A stretch of DNA of 55,291 nt from Streptomyces violaceorubidus (GTDB lineage: Bacteria; Actinomycetota; Actinomycetes; Streptomycetales; Streptomycetaceae): assembly GCF_000717995.1 (NCBI RefSeq), contig NZ_JODM01000035.1, positions 1-55,291 of the forward strand, in the 5' to 3' direction. Shown piece after piece: positions 18,648 to 28,398 of this stretch. The first letter of the stretch is position 1; every line of letters begins with the position of its first letter. The notes beneath the pieces were generated by a model, which was not told the origin of the DNA, did not search any database, and saw only the letters and a program-made list of their open reading frames with translations. The translations under genes were made by a program, and so were the position numbers.

Positions 18648-19691
18648 TCAGACGTCCTGGCCGTCGCCCCCGCCGTCGGTGTCCACCTTTATGCCCTTGG
18701 TGATCTCGTCGATGACCGCCTGCTCCGCTTCGGTGTCGACACCGAAGCGGACGACGACGATGCGCGAGGAGTCGGCGGGCGAGGGGAAGGCGAGCGACTC
18801 GACATAGCCGTCGGAGCCCTTGGCGGTGACCGCCTTCCAGCGGACCAGGTAGCCCTTCTGCCCGGCGACCGTGACCGCCTTGGAGACCAGTTCCTCGTGG
18901 GAGGTGATCCCGCCGTAGGACTTGCCGCCGTAGGACTCCTCGGCGTTCGCCTCGATGTCGGCCTTCGCGACCTCCTCCGCCGTGCTGCCCTTGGTGCCCA
19001 GCACCATCGCCGGAGCGGAGTAGGCGCCGCCCTTGGTACAGGTCTTGGACGTGTCGCCGGGGCACTTGTACCCGTCGTCGGACGTCACCGACGCGCCGAC
19101 CTGCAACTGCTGCCCCGACCAGCCGTCGGGGATGGGCAGGCTGATGCCGCCGACCGCGTCCGTCACCGAGCCGCTGTCGATCGTGGGGGGCTCCGACTGC
19201 TCCGGCGAGTCCGGCGAGTCCGGCGCGGGCGACCGGCCGCCCTCGCCGCCGCCGCTTCCGCCGCCCGAGTCGCCGAAGGGGTCGCTGCGGTCGCCGGGGC
19301 CGCGCCGGTCCTGCTGCGAGGCGCCCGCGTCGTTGCCGCCCGAGCCGTCGTCGGTCAGCGTGTAGACGCCGACCCCGATGCCGGCCAGCACCGCCACGGC
19401 CGCCGCGACGGCCGTCGCGGTGCGCAGCCGCCGCCGTCGTGCGGACGGCGGCTGGAGGGGAACGCCCGGATACCCCGGGTGGACCGGATACGGCCCGGCC
19501 GCCGTGTCCTGCACCGGTGGCTGGAGCGGCGGCCCCGCCGGCGGCTGCGCGGGCGGGGCCCAGGCGGCGTCCGCTCCCGCGGGGCGCACCTGGCCGGTCC
19601 ACGCCGTGCCGTCCCACCAGCGCTCGGTGGCGGGACCGTCATTCTTCTGTCCGGGGTCCGGGTACCACCCGGGAGGAGTCGCCTGCGTCAT
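18648..19691 (-). CDS. DUF2510 single-pass membrane protein
   Basis: 347 aa. Starts with a DUF2510 module (PPGWYPDPGQ..ERWWDGTAWT, residues 6-32), then a Pro/Gly-rich cytoplasmic stretch. A basic RRRR stop and one membrane helix (about residues 93-110) follow, then a Gly/Ser/Asp-rich linker and an extracellular domain (about 175-335) with one Cys pair (KCPGDTSKTC). The outer domain looks like a conserved Streptomyces ectodomain (IPDGWSGQQLQVG). Function unknown; a cell-surface role is inferred from topology. No operon partner is present. Confidence 0.85.
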   Translation of the reverse strand: MTQATPPGWYPDPGQKNDGPATERWWDGTAWTGQVRPAGADAAWAPPAQPPAGPPLQPPVQDTAAGPYPVHPGYPGVPLQPPSARRRRLRTATAVAAAVAVLAGIGVGVYTLTDDGSGGNDAGASQQDRRGPGDRSDPFGDSGGGSGGGEGGRSPAPDSPDSPEQSEPPTIDSGSVTDAVGGISLPIPDGWSGQQLQVGASVTSDDGYKCPGDTSKTCTKGGAYSAPAMVLGTKGSTAEEVAKADIEANAEESYGGKSYGGITSHEELVSKAVTVAGQKGYLVRWKAVTAKGSDGYVESLAFPSPADSSRIVVVRFGVDTEAEQAVIDEITKGIKVDTDGGGDGQDV

Positions 19692-19954
19692 GGGCCCACC
19701 GTATGAGGCGTCGGTGAAAGCCGGATGAGAGGCCCCGCCGCACCCCGTCCCGGGCCCGCTCGGGCGCCGCGGGCCGCCCGGTGTTGACGGGCACTCGCCC
19801 GCGCCGCCGCAGCTGACGGGCCCGGTGCGTCGTTCACGCTTTACCGCATGTCACCCGTCACGGCAACTGGTCGGCGGAGCACCCACCACTTGCGCGCTCG
19901 GAGGGCTAGGCTCAGGCTCTGTACGTCATTCGGGCGACTCGGGGAGGTAGCGGG

Positions 19955-20593
19955 ATGACGGAGGTTCGGCGGGCGGGCGCCGTCCCGGCCTCCCTCTGGG
20001 AGCGTGACGAGGAAGTCGCCACCATCACGCGCGCGGTGGACACCCTGTGCGCGGACCGCTCGTCGCCCGGCACCCTGCTGGAGGCCCGCGGCGAGGCCGG
20101 CGTCGGCAAGACGGCGCTGCTCGCCGAGACCCGCCGCATCGCCGAGGCCCGGGGCTGCACCGTGTGGTCGGCACGCGGCGGCGAGACCCTCAGGTCCGTC
20201 CCCTTCAACGTGGTGCGCCAACTGCTCCAGCCCGCCCTGGTGTCCATGCTCCCCGAGGAGGCCCGCGAGTACCTCGGCGACTGGTACGACATCGCCGGCC
20301 CCGCCCTCGGCATAGCGGACCCCGGTGAGCGGCAGGCCGACCCGCAGGGCGTGTGCGACGGCCTGGTCGCCGCCGTGCGCCGGCTCTCCCGGCGGGAGTG
20401 GCCGCTGGTGCTGCTCATCGACGACGCCCACTGGGCCGACCAGGAGACCCTGCGCTGGCTCGCCGCCCTCGCCGAACGGCTCGACGAGACCTCCGTCCTG
20501 GTCGTCATCGCCCGCCGCCCCGGCGACGTCAGCGGTGACAGCGCCCGCCACCTGGACGCGGCCACCGCCGTCGGCCGGCCCCTCGCCCGCTGA
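19955..20593 (+). CDS. Large AAA/STAND ATPase, N-terminal part before a frameshift
   Basis: 212 codons. ATG at 19955 has GGGGAGGT 7 nt upstream. The ATPase core is clear: RGEAGVGKTALL (Walker A, about residues 46-57) and PLVLLIDDAHWAD (Walker B, about 151-163), as in the MalT/LuxR (LAL) class. The frame stops at 20593, just after DAATAVGRPLAR. The natural continuation (LNALTPDATAGLTRATLG) sits in another frame starting at 20590. So this and the 20674-22635 segment are one gene split by a single-base-class frameshift near 20570-20590. Whether the shift is real or a sequencing error cannot be told. Confidence 0.75.
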   Translation: MTEVRRAGAVPASLWERDEEVATITRAVDTLCADRSSPGTLLEARGEAGVGKTALLAETRRIAEARGCTVWSARGGETLRSVPFNVVRQLLQPALVSMLPEEAREYLGDWYDIAGPALGIADPGERQADPQGVCDGLVAAVRRLSRREWPLVLLIDDAHWADQETLRWLAALAERLDETSVLVVIARRPGDVSGDSARHLDAATAVGRPLAR

Positions 20594-20673
20594 ACGCCCT
20601 CACCCCGGACGCCACGGCCGGACTCACCCGCGCCACGCTGGGCGCACACGCCGAGGCCGCGTTCTGCCGCGAG

Positions 20674-22635
20674 GTGTGGGCCGTCACCGGCGGCAACCCC
20701 TACGAGACCGTCGAACTCCTCGCCAAGGTCCAGGACAGCGAACTGCAGCCCGTCGAGGCGGAGGCCGCCGAGCTGCGCGCCCTGAACCGATCCGCACGCG
20801 GCGGCGGTCTCGTCGCCCGCCTGGAACAACTCGGCGTCGACTCCACCCGCTTCGCCTGGGCCGCGGCCATCCTCGGCGGCGGCATCACCGTCGACATGGT
20901 GGCCAGGCTCGCCACCCTGGACCGCGCCGACGCCGCCCGCTGCGCCGAACTGCTGCGGGGCGCCCGGATCCTGTCCGTCCCCGAGGCCACCGCCGGGCAA
21001 CCGGGCGCGGGCGAGCTGGAGTTCGTCCACCCCCTGATCGCCACCGCCGTCTACAACTCCATCCCCGACGCGCTGCGCACGGCGATGCACGGCATAGCGG
21101 CCCAGCTGGTCGCCGACTCCGGGCTCGGCGCGGCGGCCGCCTCCCGGCACCTGCTCCAGGTGTATCCCGACGACGACCAGGAGGTCGTGGCCCAGCTGCG
21201 CGAGGCCGCCCGCGAGCACCTTGCCGTCGGAGCCCCGGACGCGGCCCGGCGCTGCCTCGAACGGGCCTTGCAGGAACCGCCGCTGCCGGAGTCCCACGCC
21301 CGCGTGCTGTTCGAACTGGGCTGCGCCACGCTCCTCACCGCGCCCGCCACCACCATCGGTCACCTGCGCACCGCCCTCGCCATGCCCGGGCTGGACGGCG
21401 AGCAGCGCGTGGACGCCGTCTTCCGGCTCTCCCAGGCCCTGCTCCACAACGACCAGCTGGAGGAGGCCGTGCGCACCGTCGAGGCGGAGGCCGCACGCAA
21501 CCCGGACCCCTCGGCGCGGCTGCGGCTCCAGGCCGCCCAGTACATGTGGGAGGGCATCCACGCGGGCGAGACCTCCTCGCCCCACCGCTCCGCACGCCTG
21601 GCCGAACTCGCCGCCACCTGCACCGGCCGCGACAACGCCGAGCGGGCCCTGCTCATCCTGCGCGGCTTCGACGCCATGACCCACGGCGAGAGCGCGGAGG
21701 AGGTCGTCGAGCTGTGCGACCGCGCCCTCGTCAACGGCCGCCTCGCCCCCGGACTCGGCTGGACCGACACCGAGTGGGGCCTGGAACTGCCGATGATGCT
21801 GGCCAGTTCCTACGCCTACGCCGACCGGCTCGACCGCGCCGAGGCACTGTTCACCGAGGCCCTGCGCGCCTACGAGAGCGCGGGCTGGAGCGGTGGCCAC
21901 CTCGCCCTCGCCCACGCCTACGTCGGTCTCGGCCACCGCAGGAGGGGCCGCCTGAGGGAGGCCGAGCAGTCCCTGCGCGAGTCCCTGCGCATCGCCGAAC
22001 GCGTCGGCCGCGGACTGCCGCTGTACTGGTCGGCGATCTGCAACCTCATCGACACCCTGCTCGCCCGCGGCCACGTCGAGGAGGCCAGGACCGTCGCCGA
22101 CCAGTACGGCTTCGCACCGCCGTACCCGTCGACGATCGTGCTGCCCGACCCCCGCCCGGTGCGCGGGAGGCTGCTGCTGGCCACCGGCCGCACCAAGGAG
22201 GGCGTCAACGAACTGGAGGCCGCGGAGAAGGCGGCCGCCGCGCGGGGGCGGCACAACCCGGTGGTCGTCCCCTGGGCGACCGAACTGGCCCGCGCGCTGG
22301 CCACCGAGGATCCCGGCCGCGCCGCCCGGCTGGCCACCGACGCCCGCCGCCAGGCCGAGCGCTTCGGCACGGACACGGCGATAGGAGAGGCCCTGCGCTG
22401 CGCCGCCGCACTGGAGACCGGCCAGCGCGCGGTCCGGCTGGCCGCCCAGGCCGTCACCTACCTGGAGGCCTCACCCTGCCAGTACGAGCACGCCGCCGCC
22501 CGCGTGGAGTACGGCATCGCGGCCCGCTCGGCGGCCGAACTGAACCGGGGCCTCGCGCTGGCCGAATCCTGCGGCGCCGACGGACTCGCCGCCCGCGCCC
22601 GCGAGGCCCTGGCGGTGATGGGCCACGCGGACTGA
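20674..22635 (+). CDS. Large AAA/STAND ATPase, C-terminal TPR-like part after a frameshift
   Basis: 653 codons from a GTG at 20674; sequence homologous in style continues upstream in this frame to about 20590. Residues include a winged-helix-like region (GGNPYETVELLAKV, RFAWAAAILGGGITVDMVARLA) and then helical repeats (RLSQALLHNDQLEEAVRTVE, LALAHAYVGLGHRRRGRLREAEQSLRES). LAL-type regulators normally end with a LuxR helix-turn-helix. Here the protein stops at ALAVMGHAD, exactly where that domain would begin, so DNA binding is not expected. Its stop lies 27 bp from the convergent pcaL stop. Function inferred only as an ATPase with protein-interaction repeats. Confidence 0.7.
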   Translation: MWAVTGGNPYETVELLAKVQDSELQPVEAEAAELRALNRSARGGGLVARLEQLGVDSTRFAWAAAILGGGITVDMVARLATLDRADAARCAELLRGARILSVPEATAGQPGAGELEFVHPLIATAVYNSIPDALRTAMHGIAAQLVADSGLGAAAASRHLLQVYPDDDQEVVAQLREAAREHLAVGAPDAARRCLERALQEPPLPESHARVLFELGCATLLTAPATTIGHLRTALAMPGLDGEQRVDAVFRLSQALLHNDQLEEAVRTVEAEAARNPDPSARLRLQAAQYMWEGIHAGETSSPHRSARLAELAATCTGRDNAERALLILRGFDAMTHGESAEEVVELCDRALVNGRLAPGLGWTDTEWGLELPMMLASSYAYADRLDRAEALFTEALRAYESAGWSGGHLALAHAYVGLGHRRRGRLREAEQSLRESLRIAERVGRGLPLYWSAICNLIDTLLARGHVEEARTVADQYGFAPPYPSTIVLPDPRPVRGRLLLATGRTKEGVNELEAAEKAAAARGRHNPVVVPWATELARALATEDPGRAARLATDARRQAERFGTDTAIGEALRCAAALETGQRAVRLAAQAVTYLEASPCQYEHAAARVEYGIAARSAAELNRGLALAESCGADGLAARAREALAVMGHAD

Positions 22636-22662
22636 GGGCACCCGTCAGGACGCGCCGGGGAT

Positions 22663-23790
22663 TCACTCCGGTGCGCCGTCGGCCTCCTCGGCCAGCACCC
22701 GCTGGGCCGTCGCGAACGCCGAGTTCGCCGCCGGCACCCCGCAGTACACCGCCGTCTGGAGCAGCACCGCCCCGATCTCGTCCGGCGTCAGCCCGTTGCG
22801 CCGCGCCGCCCGCACATGCATGGCCAGCTCCTCGTAGTGGCCGTGCGCGACCAGTGCCGTCAGCGTGACCATGCTGCGCTCGCGGCGGGACAGGGTCTCG
22901 TCGGTCCAGATCTCACCCCAGGCGTAGCGCGAGATGAAGTCCTGGAAGCGTGCGGTGAACGGCGTCTGCCGTGCCTGCGCCCGGTCCACGTGCGCATCTC
23001 CCAGCACCTCGCGCCGCACCGCCATGCCCCGCCCGGCGCCGCCGTCGAAGTGGGCCCGCAGCGCCGTCAGCACCGCCTCGGGCCGCTCGGCCGGCGCCAG
23101 GTGCGAGGCGCCCGGGATCTCCGTCAGCGTCGCGCCCGGCACCGCGTCGGCGATCTCCCGCAGGTGCGCGGGTGGCGTGGCCGGGTCCTCGCGCCCCGTG
23201 ACCAGCAGCGTCGGCGCGGAGATCTCGCCGACCCGGTCCCGCAGGTCGAAGGCGGCCAGCGCGTCGCAGCAGGCCGCGTAGGCGCCCGGGTCGGCGTCCC
23301 GGTGGTCCCGGACCAGCCGCGGCACGGTGAACCCCGGGGTGAACCACCGTGCGTCCGCGCTCTCCGCCAGCCGTCCCAGCCCCTCCTCACGCACCCGCGT
23401 CGCCCGCTCACGCCACGGCTTCGCGCCGTCGAAGTGCGCCGACGAGCAGACGACCGCCAGCGACGACACCCGCTCCGGGTGGTGCACGGCCAGGTGCAGG
23501 CCCACCGCGCCGCCCAGGGACACCCCGGCGTAGGCGAACCGCTCCACGCCGAGCGAGTCGGCGAGGGCCAGCACCAGATCGGCCAGGTCCCCGACGGTGG
23601 CGCCGGGCCCGATCAGGTCGGCCCGCGATCCTCCGTGCCCCGGCAGGTCCCAGCGGATCACCCGGTGGCCGATGGACAGTTCGGGCGCCACCGCGTCCCA
23701 CAGCGCGTACGAGGTGCCCAGCGAGGGGCCCAGCAGCAGCGGGGGAGCGGAGGCGGGGCCTTCGGACAGGTGGTTGAGCAGGGTCGTCAA
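22663..23790 (-). CDS. pcaL: 3-oxoadipate enol-lactonase / 4-carboxymuconolactone decarboxylase fusion
   Basis: 375 aa with two fused enzymes. Residues 1-250 are an alpha/beta hydrolase with the nucleophile motif GVSLGG, LLVTGREDPATPP (acid region) and SHLAP (His): the enol-lactone hydrolase (PcaD activity). Residues about 255-370 are a carboxymuconolactone decarboxylase (SRYAWGEIWTDETLSRRERSMVTLTAL.. HVRAARRNGLTPDEI; PcaC activity). Together they turn 4-carboxymuconolactone into 3-oxoadipate. The start is a TTG at 23790 overlapping the pcaB stop as TTGA, with GGAG 5 nt upstream, so it depends on translational coupling. Last gene of the pcaIJFHGBL operon. Confidence 0.95.
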   Translation of the reverse strand: MTTLLNHLSEGPASAPPLLLGPSLGTSYALWDAVAPELSIGHRVIRWDLPGHGGSRADLIGPGATVGDLADLVLALADSLGVERFAYAGVSLGGAVGLHLAVHHPERVSSLAVVCSSAHFDGAKPWRERATRVREEGLGRLAESADARWFTPGFTVPRLVRDHRDADPGAYAACCDALAAFDLRDRVGEISAPTLLVTGREDPATPPAHLREIADAVPGATLTEIPGASHLAPAERPEAVLTALRAHFDGGAGRGMAVRREVLGDAHVDRAQARQTPFTARFQDFISRYAWGEIWTDETLSRRERSMVTLTALVAHGHYEELAMHVRAARRNGLTPDEIGAVLLQTAVYCGVPAANSAFATAQRVLAEEADGAPE

Positions 23791-25154
23791 CGTCGCTCCA
23801 GAGCACGGTCGGTGAGGGCGGCGGCGGCCCCCGTGCCGCGGGCGGGGTCGGTCGCGGCGGCCAGGTCGAGGCCCCTCAACTCCGGTACCGCGGCCAGCAG
23901 TTCACTGAGGCTGCGGTCCTCGGCGTAGGCGCGCGCCGCCAGTTCGGTGAGCAGTTCCTTGGCGCGGGCCCGCCCGAGCACCGGCGCCAGTTCGGCCGCA
24001 AGCCGTTCCGAGACGATCAGCCCGCGGGTGAGCCCGAGGTGGGCCCGCATCACGTCCGGGCGCACCCGCAGCCCCTCGGTCAGTTCGGCGGCGTCACGGG
24101 CGGCGCCGCCGGTCAGCCGCAGCAGGTCCCGCAGCGGCTCCCACTCGGCGTGCCAGGCCCCGGCGGGCCGCTCGTCCTCGGCGGCCAGCGAGCCGTAGAG
24201 GGTGGCCGCGAGCTGCGGGGCACGCCGGGCGGCCGCCGCGATCAGCGTGGAGCGCACCGGGTTGGCCTTGTGCGGCATCGCCGACGAGCCGCCCCCGCTG
24301 CCCTCGGCGACCTCGCCGATCTCGGTGCGGGACAGCGTCAGCACGTCGACGGCGAGCTTCCCGAGCGCCCCGGCGGTGAAGGCGAGGGCGCCGGCCAGAT
24401 CGGCGACCGGAGTGCGCAGGGTGTGCCAGGGCAGCAGGGGTTCCCGCAGGCCCAGTTCCCGCGCGTACGCCGCGGCAAGCGCGACCGGGTCCGGCGCGCC
24501 GTACACCTCGAAGGCGGCCAACGTGCCCGCCGCCCCGCCGAGTTGCGCGGGCAGCTCGCCCCGCACCGTGGTGATCCGGTCCCGCGCGTCCAGGACCAGC
24601 GAGCGCCAGCCGGCCGCCTTCAGTCCGAAGGTCGTCGGCACGGCGTGCTGGGTGAGGGTCCGGCCCGGCAACGGCGTCTCCCGGTGCTCGGCGGCCAGCC
24701 GGGCCAGCGCCCGCTCGGTACGGGCGAGGTCGGGCACCAGGAGGTCCAGGGTGCGGGCGGCGACCAGCATCGTCGCCGTGTCCAGGATGTCCTGACTGGT
24801 CGCGCCCCGGTGCACATAGGGCCCGTACGGCTCGCCGACCGCCCTCGTCAGGTCGGCCACCAGGGGGATGACCGGGTTTCCTCCGGCCCGGGCGCGCTCG
24901 GCCAGGAAGCGCGTGTCGAAGGCGCCGGGGTCGGCGGCGGCCGACCCGACCGCGTCCGCCGCCTCGGCCGGGGCGAGCCCGAGAGCGGCCTGGGCGCGGG
25001 TCAGCGCCGCCTCCGCGTCGAGCAGGGCCCGCAGGTACGCGCGGTCACCGGTCGCGGACGCGGCCGGCGAGCTTGCCCACCCGGGGGCGAGCAGGCTCGT
25101 GTCGGCGCAGGCGTCGGGGTCGGCGGGGTCGGCGGGTCCGGCAGATGCTGTCAC
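23787..25154 (-). CDS. pcaB: 3-carboxy-cis,cis-muconate cycloisomerase
   Basis: 455 aa of the fumarase/argininosuccinate lyase superfamily. It carries the signature GSSAMPHKANPV (GGGSSAMPHKANP, catalytic loop), THGATSQ-like HRGATSQDILDTA, and TLTQHAVPTTFG. It cyclises 3-carboxymuconate to 4-carboxymuconolactone, the step after ring cleavage. The GTG start at 25154 overlaps the pcaG stop (GTGA). It is followed by pcaL with another 4-nt overlap. The extra N-terminal Asp/Pro-rich residues (ADPADPDACAD) are unusual but short. Confidence 0.95.
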   Translation of the reverse strand: MTASAGPADPADPDACADTSLLAPGWASSPAASATGDRAYLRALLDAEAALTRAQAALGLAPAEAADAVGSAAADPGAFDTRFLAERARAGGNPVIPLVADLTRAVGEPYGPYVHRGATSQDILDTATMLVAARTLDLLVPDLARTERALARLAAEHRETPLPGRTLTQHAVPTTFGLKAAGWRSLVLDARDRITTVRGELPAQLGGAAGTLAAFEVYGAPDPVALAAAYARELGLREPLLPWHTLRTPVADLAGALAFTAGALGKLAVDVLTLSRTEIGEVAEGSGGGSSAMPHKANPVRSTLIAAAARRAPQLAATLYGSLAAEDERPAGAWHAEWEPLRDLLRLTGGAARDAAELTEGLRVRPDVMRAHLGLTRGLIVSERLAAELAPVLGRARAKELLTELAARAYAEDRSLSELLAAVPELRGLDLAAATDPARGTGAAAALTDRALERR

Positions 25155-25756
25155 TGGAACTCCAGGAAGACCGTCTCGCCCTCGCCCTGAAGGCGGATGT
25201 CGAAACGGTACGTCCCCTGGCCTTCGTCCGCCGCGATCAGCGTGTCGCGGCGCGCGGCCGGGACCCGGGCCAGCAGCGGGTCGGCGGCCAGTGCCGCCGC
25301 GTCGCCCGGCAGGTAGATCCGGGTGAACAGGTGCACCAGCAGCCCGCGCGCGAACAGGCACACGCTGACGTACGGCGCGCTCGGACCGCGCGCCCCGGGC
25401 CGCAGCGTCCGCGCGTACCAGTGGCCGTTCGCGTCGGTCTGGATGCGCCCGAAGCCGGTGAACTCCACGCCGTTGCGGCCCAGGAAGCCGCCGGAGGCGG
25501 GGTCGCGCCGCATCGAGCCGTCGGCGGTGGGGACGTTGCCCTCGGTGTCCGGGCCCCACAGCTCCACGAGCGCGTCGGGCAGCGGGTTGCCCTCGCCGTC
25601 GTACACGTACCCGTGCACGGTGACGGTGTCGGGGTGCCCGGCGGGCGCGATGTCCTCGCCGCCGCGGAAGGGCAGCGCGTACCCGTAGAAGGGGCCGACC
25701 GTGTGCGACGGGGTCGGCGGCACGCGCTCCGGAGTGCTGGTGTCGATCTTCGTCAT
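25151..25756 (-). CDS. pcaG: Protocatechuate 3,4-dioxygenase alpha subunit
   Basis: 201 aa. Intradiol dioxygenase fold: TPSHTVGPFYGYALP at the N-terminus and GFGRIQTDANGHWYARTLRPGARG. It lacks the Tyr/Tyr/His/His iron set, as expected for the non-catalytic alpha subunit, which forms the heteromer with PcaH. ATG at 25756 begins 6 nt after the pcaH stop; its own stop is overlapped by pcaB. Together with PcaH it opens protocatechuate between the hydroxyls using O2. Confidence 0.96.
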   Translation of the reverse strand: MTKIDTSTPERVPPTPSHTVGPFYGYALPFRGGEDIAPAGHPDTVTVHGYVYDGEGNPLPDALVELWGPDTEGNVPTADGSMRRDPASGGFLGRNGVEFTGFGRIQTDANGHWYARTLRPGARGPSAPYVSVCLFARGLLVHLFTRIYLPGDAAALAADPLLARVPAARRDTLIAADEGQGTYRFDIRLQGEGETVFLEFQ

Positions 25757-25762
25757 GGCGGG

Positions 25763-26536
25763 TCAGCGTCCTTCTTCGATCCAGGTGGCGTTCGGGCCGT
25801 CGAGCACGATGTCCCAGTGGTAGCCGAGCGAGAACTCCGGCACGGACAGGCTGTGGTCGTACGTCGCGATCAGCCGCTGCCGGGCGGCGTCGTCCGTCAC
25901 CGACTGAAGGATCGGGTCGTACGGGAACAGCGGGTCGTTCGGGAAGTACATCTGGGTGACCAGGCGCTGAGTGAACGCCGAGCCGAACACGGAGAAGTGG
26001 ATGTGCGCCGGCCGCCAGGCGTTGACGTGGTTGCGCCACGGGTAGGGGCCGGGCTGGACGGTGGTGAAGCGGTAGAAGCCGTCGTCGTCGGAGAGGGTGC
26101 GGCCCACCCCGGTGAAGTTCGGGTCCAGCGGCGCGTCGTGCTGCTCGCGCTGGTGGGCGTAGCGGCCGGCCGAGTTGGCCTGCCAGATCTCCACGAGCTG
26201 GCCGCGTACCGGCCTGCCCTCGCGGTCGAGGAGACGCCCGGAGACGGTGATGCGCTCGCCGACCGGCTCCCCGGTGTGCTGCCGGGTCAGGTCGTTGTCG
26301 ATCTCGGTGATGTCGCGCTCCCCGAAGGCGGGCGAGGACAGCTCCACCAGCTCCGGGTCCTTGGTGACGTCGATGGCGATCGGCGGCTGCTTGGGGTGGC
26401 GCAGCACCGAGGAGCGGTACGGGGCGTAGTCGCGGCGCGGGTGGTGTTCGACGGGCGCGCCCTCGGCGACCCGCTTCTCGTACGCGGCGTGCTCGGCCGC
26501 GATCTCCGCGTCGATGTCGTGCTGGGTGAGAGTCAT
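25763..26536 (-). CDS. pcaH: Protocatechuate 3,4-dioxygenase beta subunit
   Basis: 257 aa. The catalytic subunit carries the non-haem Fe(III) ligands in conserved context: Tyr126 (NSAGRYAHQ), Tyr165 (PGPYPWRN), and His178/His180 (RPAHIHFS). YRSSVLRHPKQP at the N-terminus is typical. ATG at 26536, 18 nt after the pcaF stop, is the widest spacing inside the operon after its start. The product with PcaG is 3-carboxy-cis,cis-muconate. Confidence 0.97.
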   Translation of the reverse strand: MTLTQHDIDAEIAAEHAAYEKRVAEGAPVEHHPRRDYAPYRSSVLRHPKQPPIAIDVTKDPELVELSSPAFGERDITEIDNDLTRQHTGEPVGERITVSGRLLDREGRPVRGQLVEIWQANSAGRYAHQREQHDAPLDPNFTGVGRTLSDDDGFYRFTTVQPGPYPWRNHVNAWRPAHIHFSVFGSAFTQRLVTQMYFPNDPLFPYDPILQSVTDDAARQRLIATYDHSLSVPEFSLGYHWDIVLDGPNATWIEEGR

Positions 26537-26554
26537 GGGGGATCCCGGGGGTGA

Positions 26555-27753
26555 CTAGCGGTCGAGGACCAGGGCGAGACCCTGGCCGACGCCGATGCAG
26601 AGGGTGGCGATGCCGGTGCCGCCGCCCCGGCGGGCGAGCTGGTGGGCGACGGTGCCGGCGAGGCGGGCGCCGGAGGCGCCGAGGGGGTGGCCGAGGGCGA
26701 TGGCGCCGCCCTGCGGGTTGAGGACCGCGGGGTCGAACTCGGGCCACTCGGCGACGCAGCCCAGCACCTGGGCGGCGAAGGCCTCGTTGAGTTCGAGCAC
26801 GTCCAGGTCGGCGAAGGTCCGTCCGGCCCGGGCGAGCGCGCGGTTCACCGCCTCCACGGGCGCCAGGCCGAAGTACTGGGGGTCGGTCGCCGAGACCCCG
26901 GTGGCCGAGACCCGGGCGAGCGGCTCGCGTCCGGTGGCCCTCAGCCCCTCCTCGTCGACCAGGAGCAGCGCCGCGGCGCCGTCGTTGAGCGGGGAGGCGT
27001 TCCCCGCGGTCACGGTCCCGCCGTCCTTCCGGAAGGACGGCCCGAGCTTCGCCATCGCCTCCAGGGAGGCGTCCGGGCGTACGCACTCGTCGGCGGCGAA
27101 GTCCACCGGGTCGCCCTTGCGCCGCGGCACGGGCACCGGCGCCAGCTCGGCGTCGAACAGGCCGTCGGCCCGGGCCCGGGCCGCCTTGTGGTGCGAGGCG
27201 AGGGCGAACTCGTCCTGCTGCTCGCGGGTGATCCCGTGCTTGTCGGCGATCAGCTCCGCCGACTCGCCGAGCGGGATCGTCCACCGCGGGTCCATCGCCG
27301 GGTTGACCATGCGCCAGCCCAGGGTGGTCGAGTACATCTCGGTGTGCCCGGCCGGGAAGGGCCGGTCCGACTTGGGCAGTACGTACGGCGCCCGGGTCAT
27401 CGACTCCACGCCGCCCGCGAGCGCGACCGAGGCGTCGCCGACCGCGATGGCGCGGGCCGCCTGGATCACCGCTTCGAGGCCGGAGGCGCACAACCGGTTC
27501 ACCGTGACGCCGGGAACGGTGGTGGGAAGACCGGCCAGGAGGGCCGCCATGCGGGCGACGTTGCGGTTCTCCTCGCCCGCTCCGTTGGCGTTGCCGAAGT
27601 AGACGTCGTCGATACGGGCCGGGTCCAGGCCCGGGGTCCGGCCGAGGAGTTCACGGATCGCGTGCGCGGCCAGGTCGTCCGGGCGTACGCCCGCCAGGCC
27701 CCCGTTGTACTTGCCGAACGGCGTGCGCACCGCGTCGACGATGTAGACGTCCC

Positions 27754-27757
<4 letters not shown>
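26555..27757 (-). CDS. pcaF: 3-oxoadipyl-CoA thiolase
   Basis: 400 aa thiolase, final step of the pathway giving succinyl-CoA and acetyl-CoA. The catalytic residues are visible: [10 protein letters not shown] (acyl-accepting Cys, about residue 90), [10 protein letters not shown] (His) and CIGVGQG (second Cys). [25 protein letters not shown] is the PcaF-type N-terminus. The GTG start at 27757 overlaps the pcaJ stop as GTGA and has GGAGGG 6 nt upstream. Further in-frame sequence upstream is inside pcaJ and not part of this gene. Confidence 0.96.

Positions 27758-28397
<640 letters not shown>

Positions 28398-28398
<1 letters not shown>

Noticed and set aside
19912..22254. 780-codon minus-strand frame opposite the split ATPase
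   Set aside because: Composition is antisense-like, while the plus strand carries Walker motifs and helical repeats.
23787..27491. 1234-codon minus-strand frame taken as one giant protein
   Set aside because: Only its last 455 codons are pcaB; the upstream part is an out-of-frame reading of pcaF, pcaH and pcaG.
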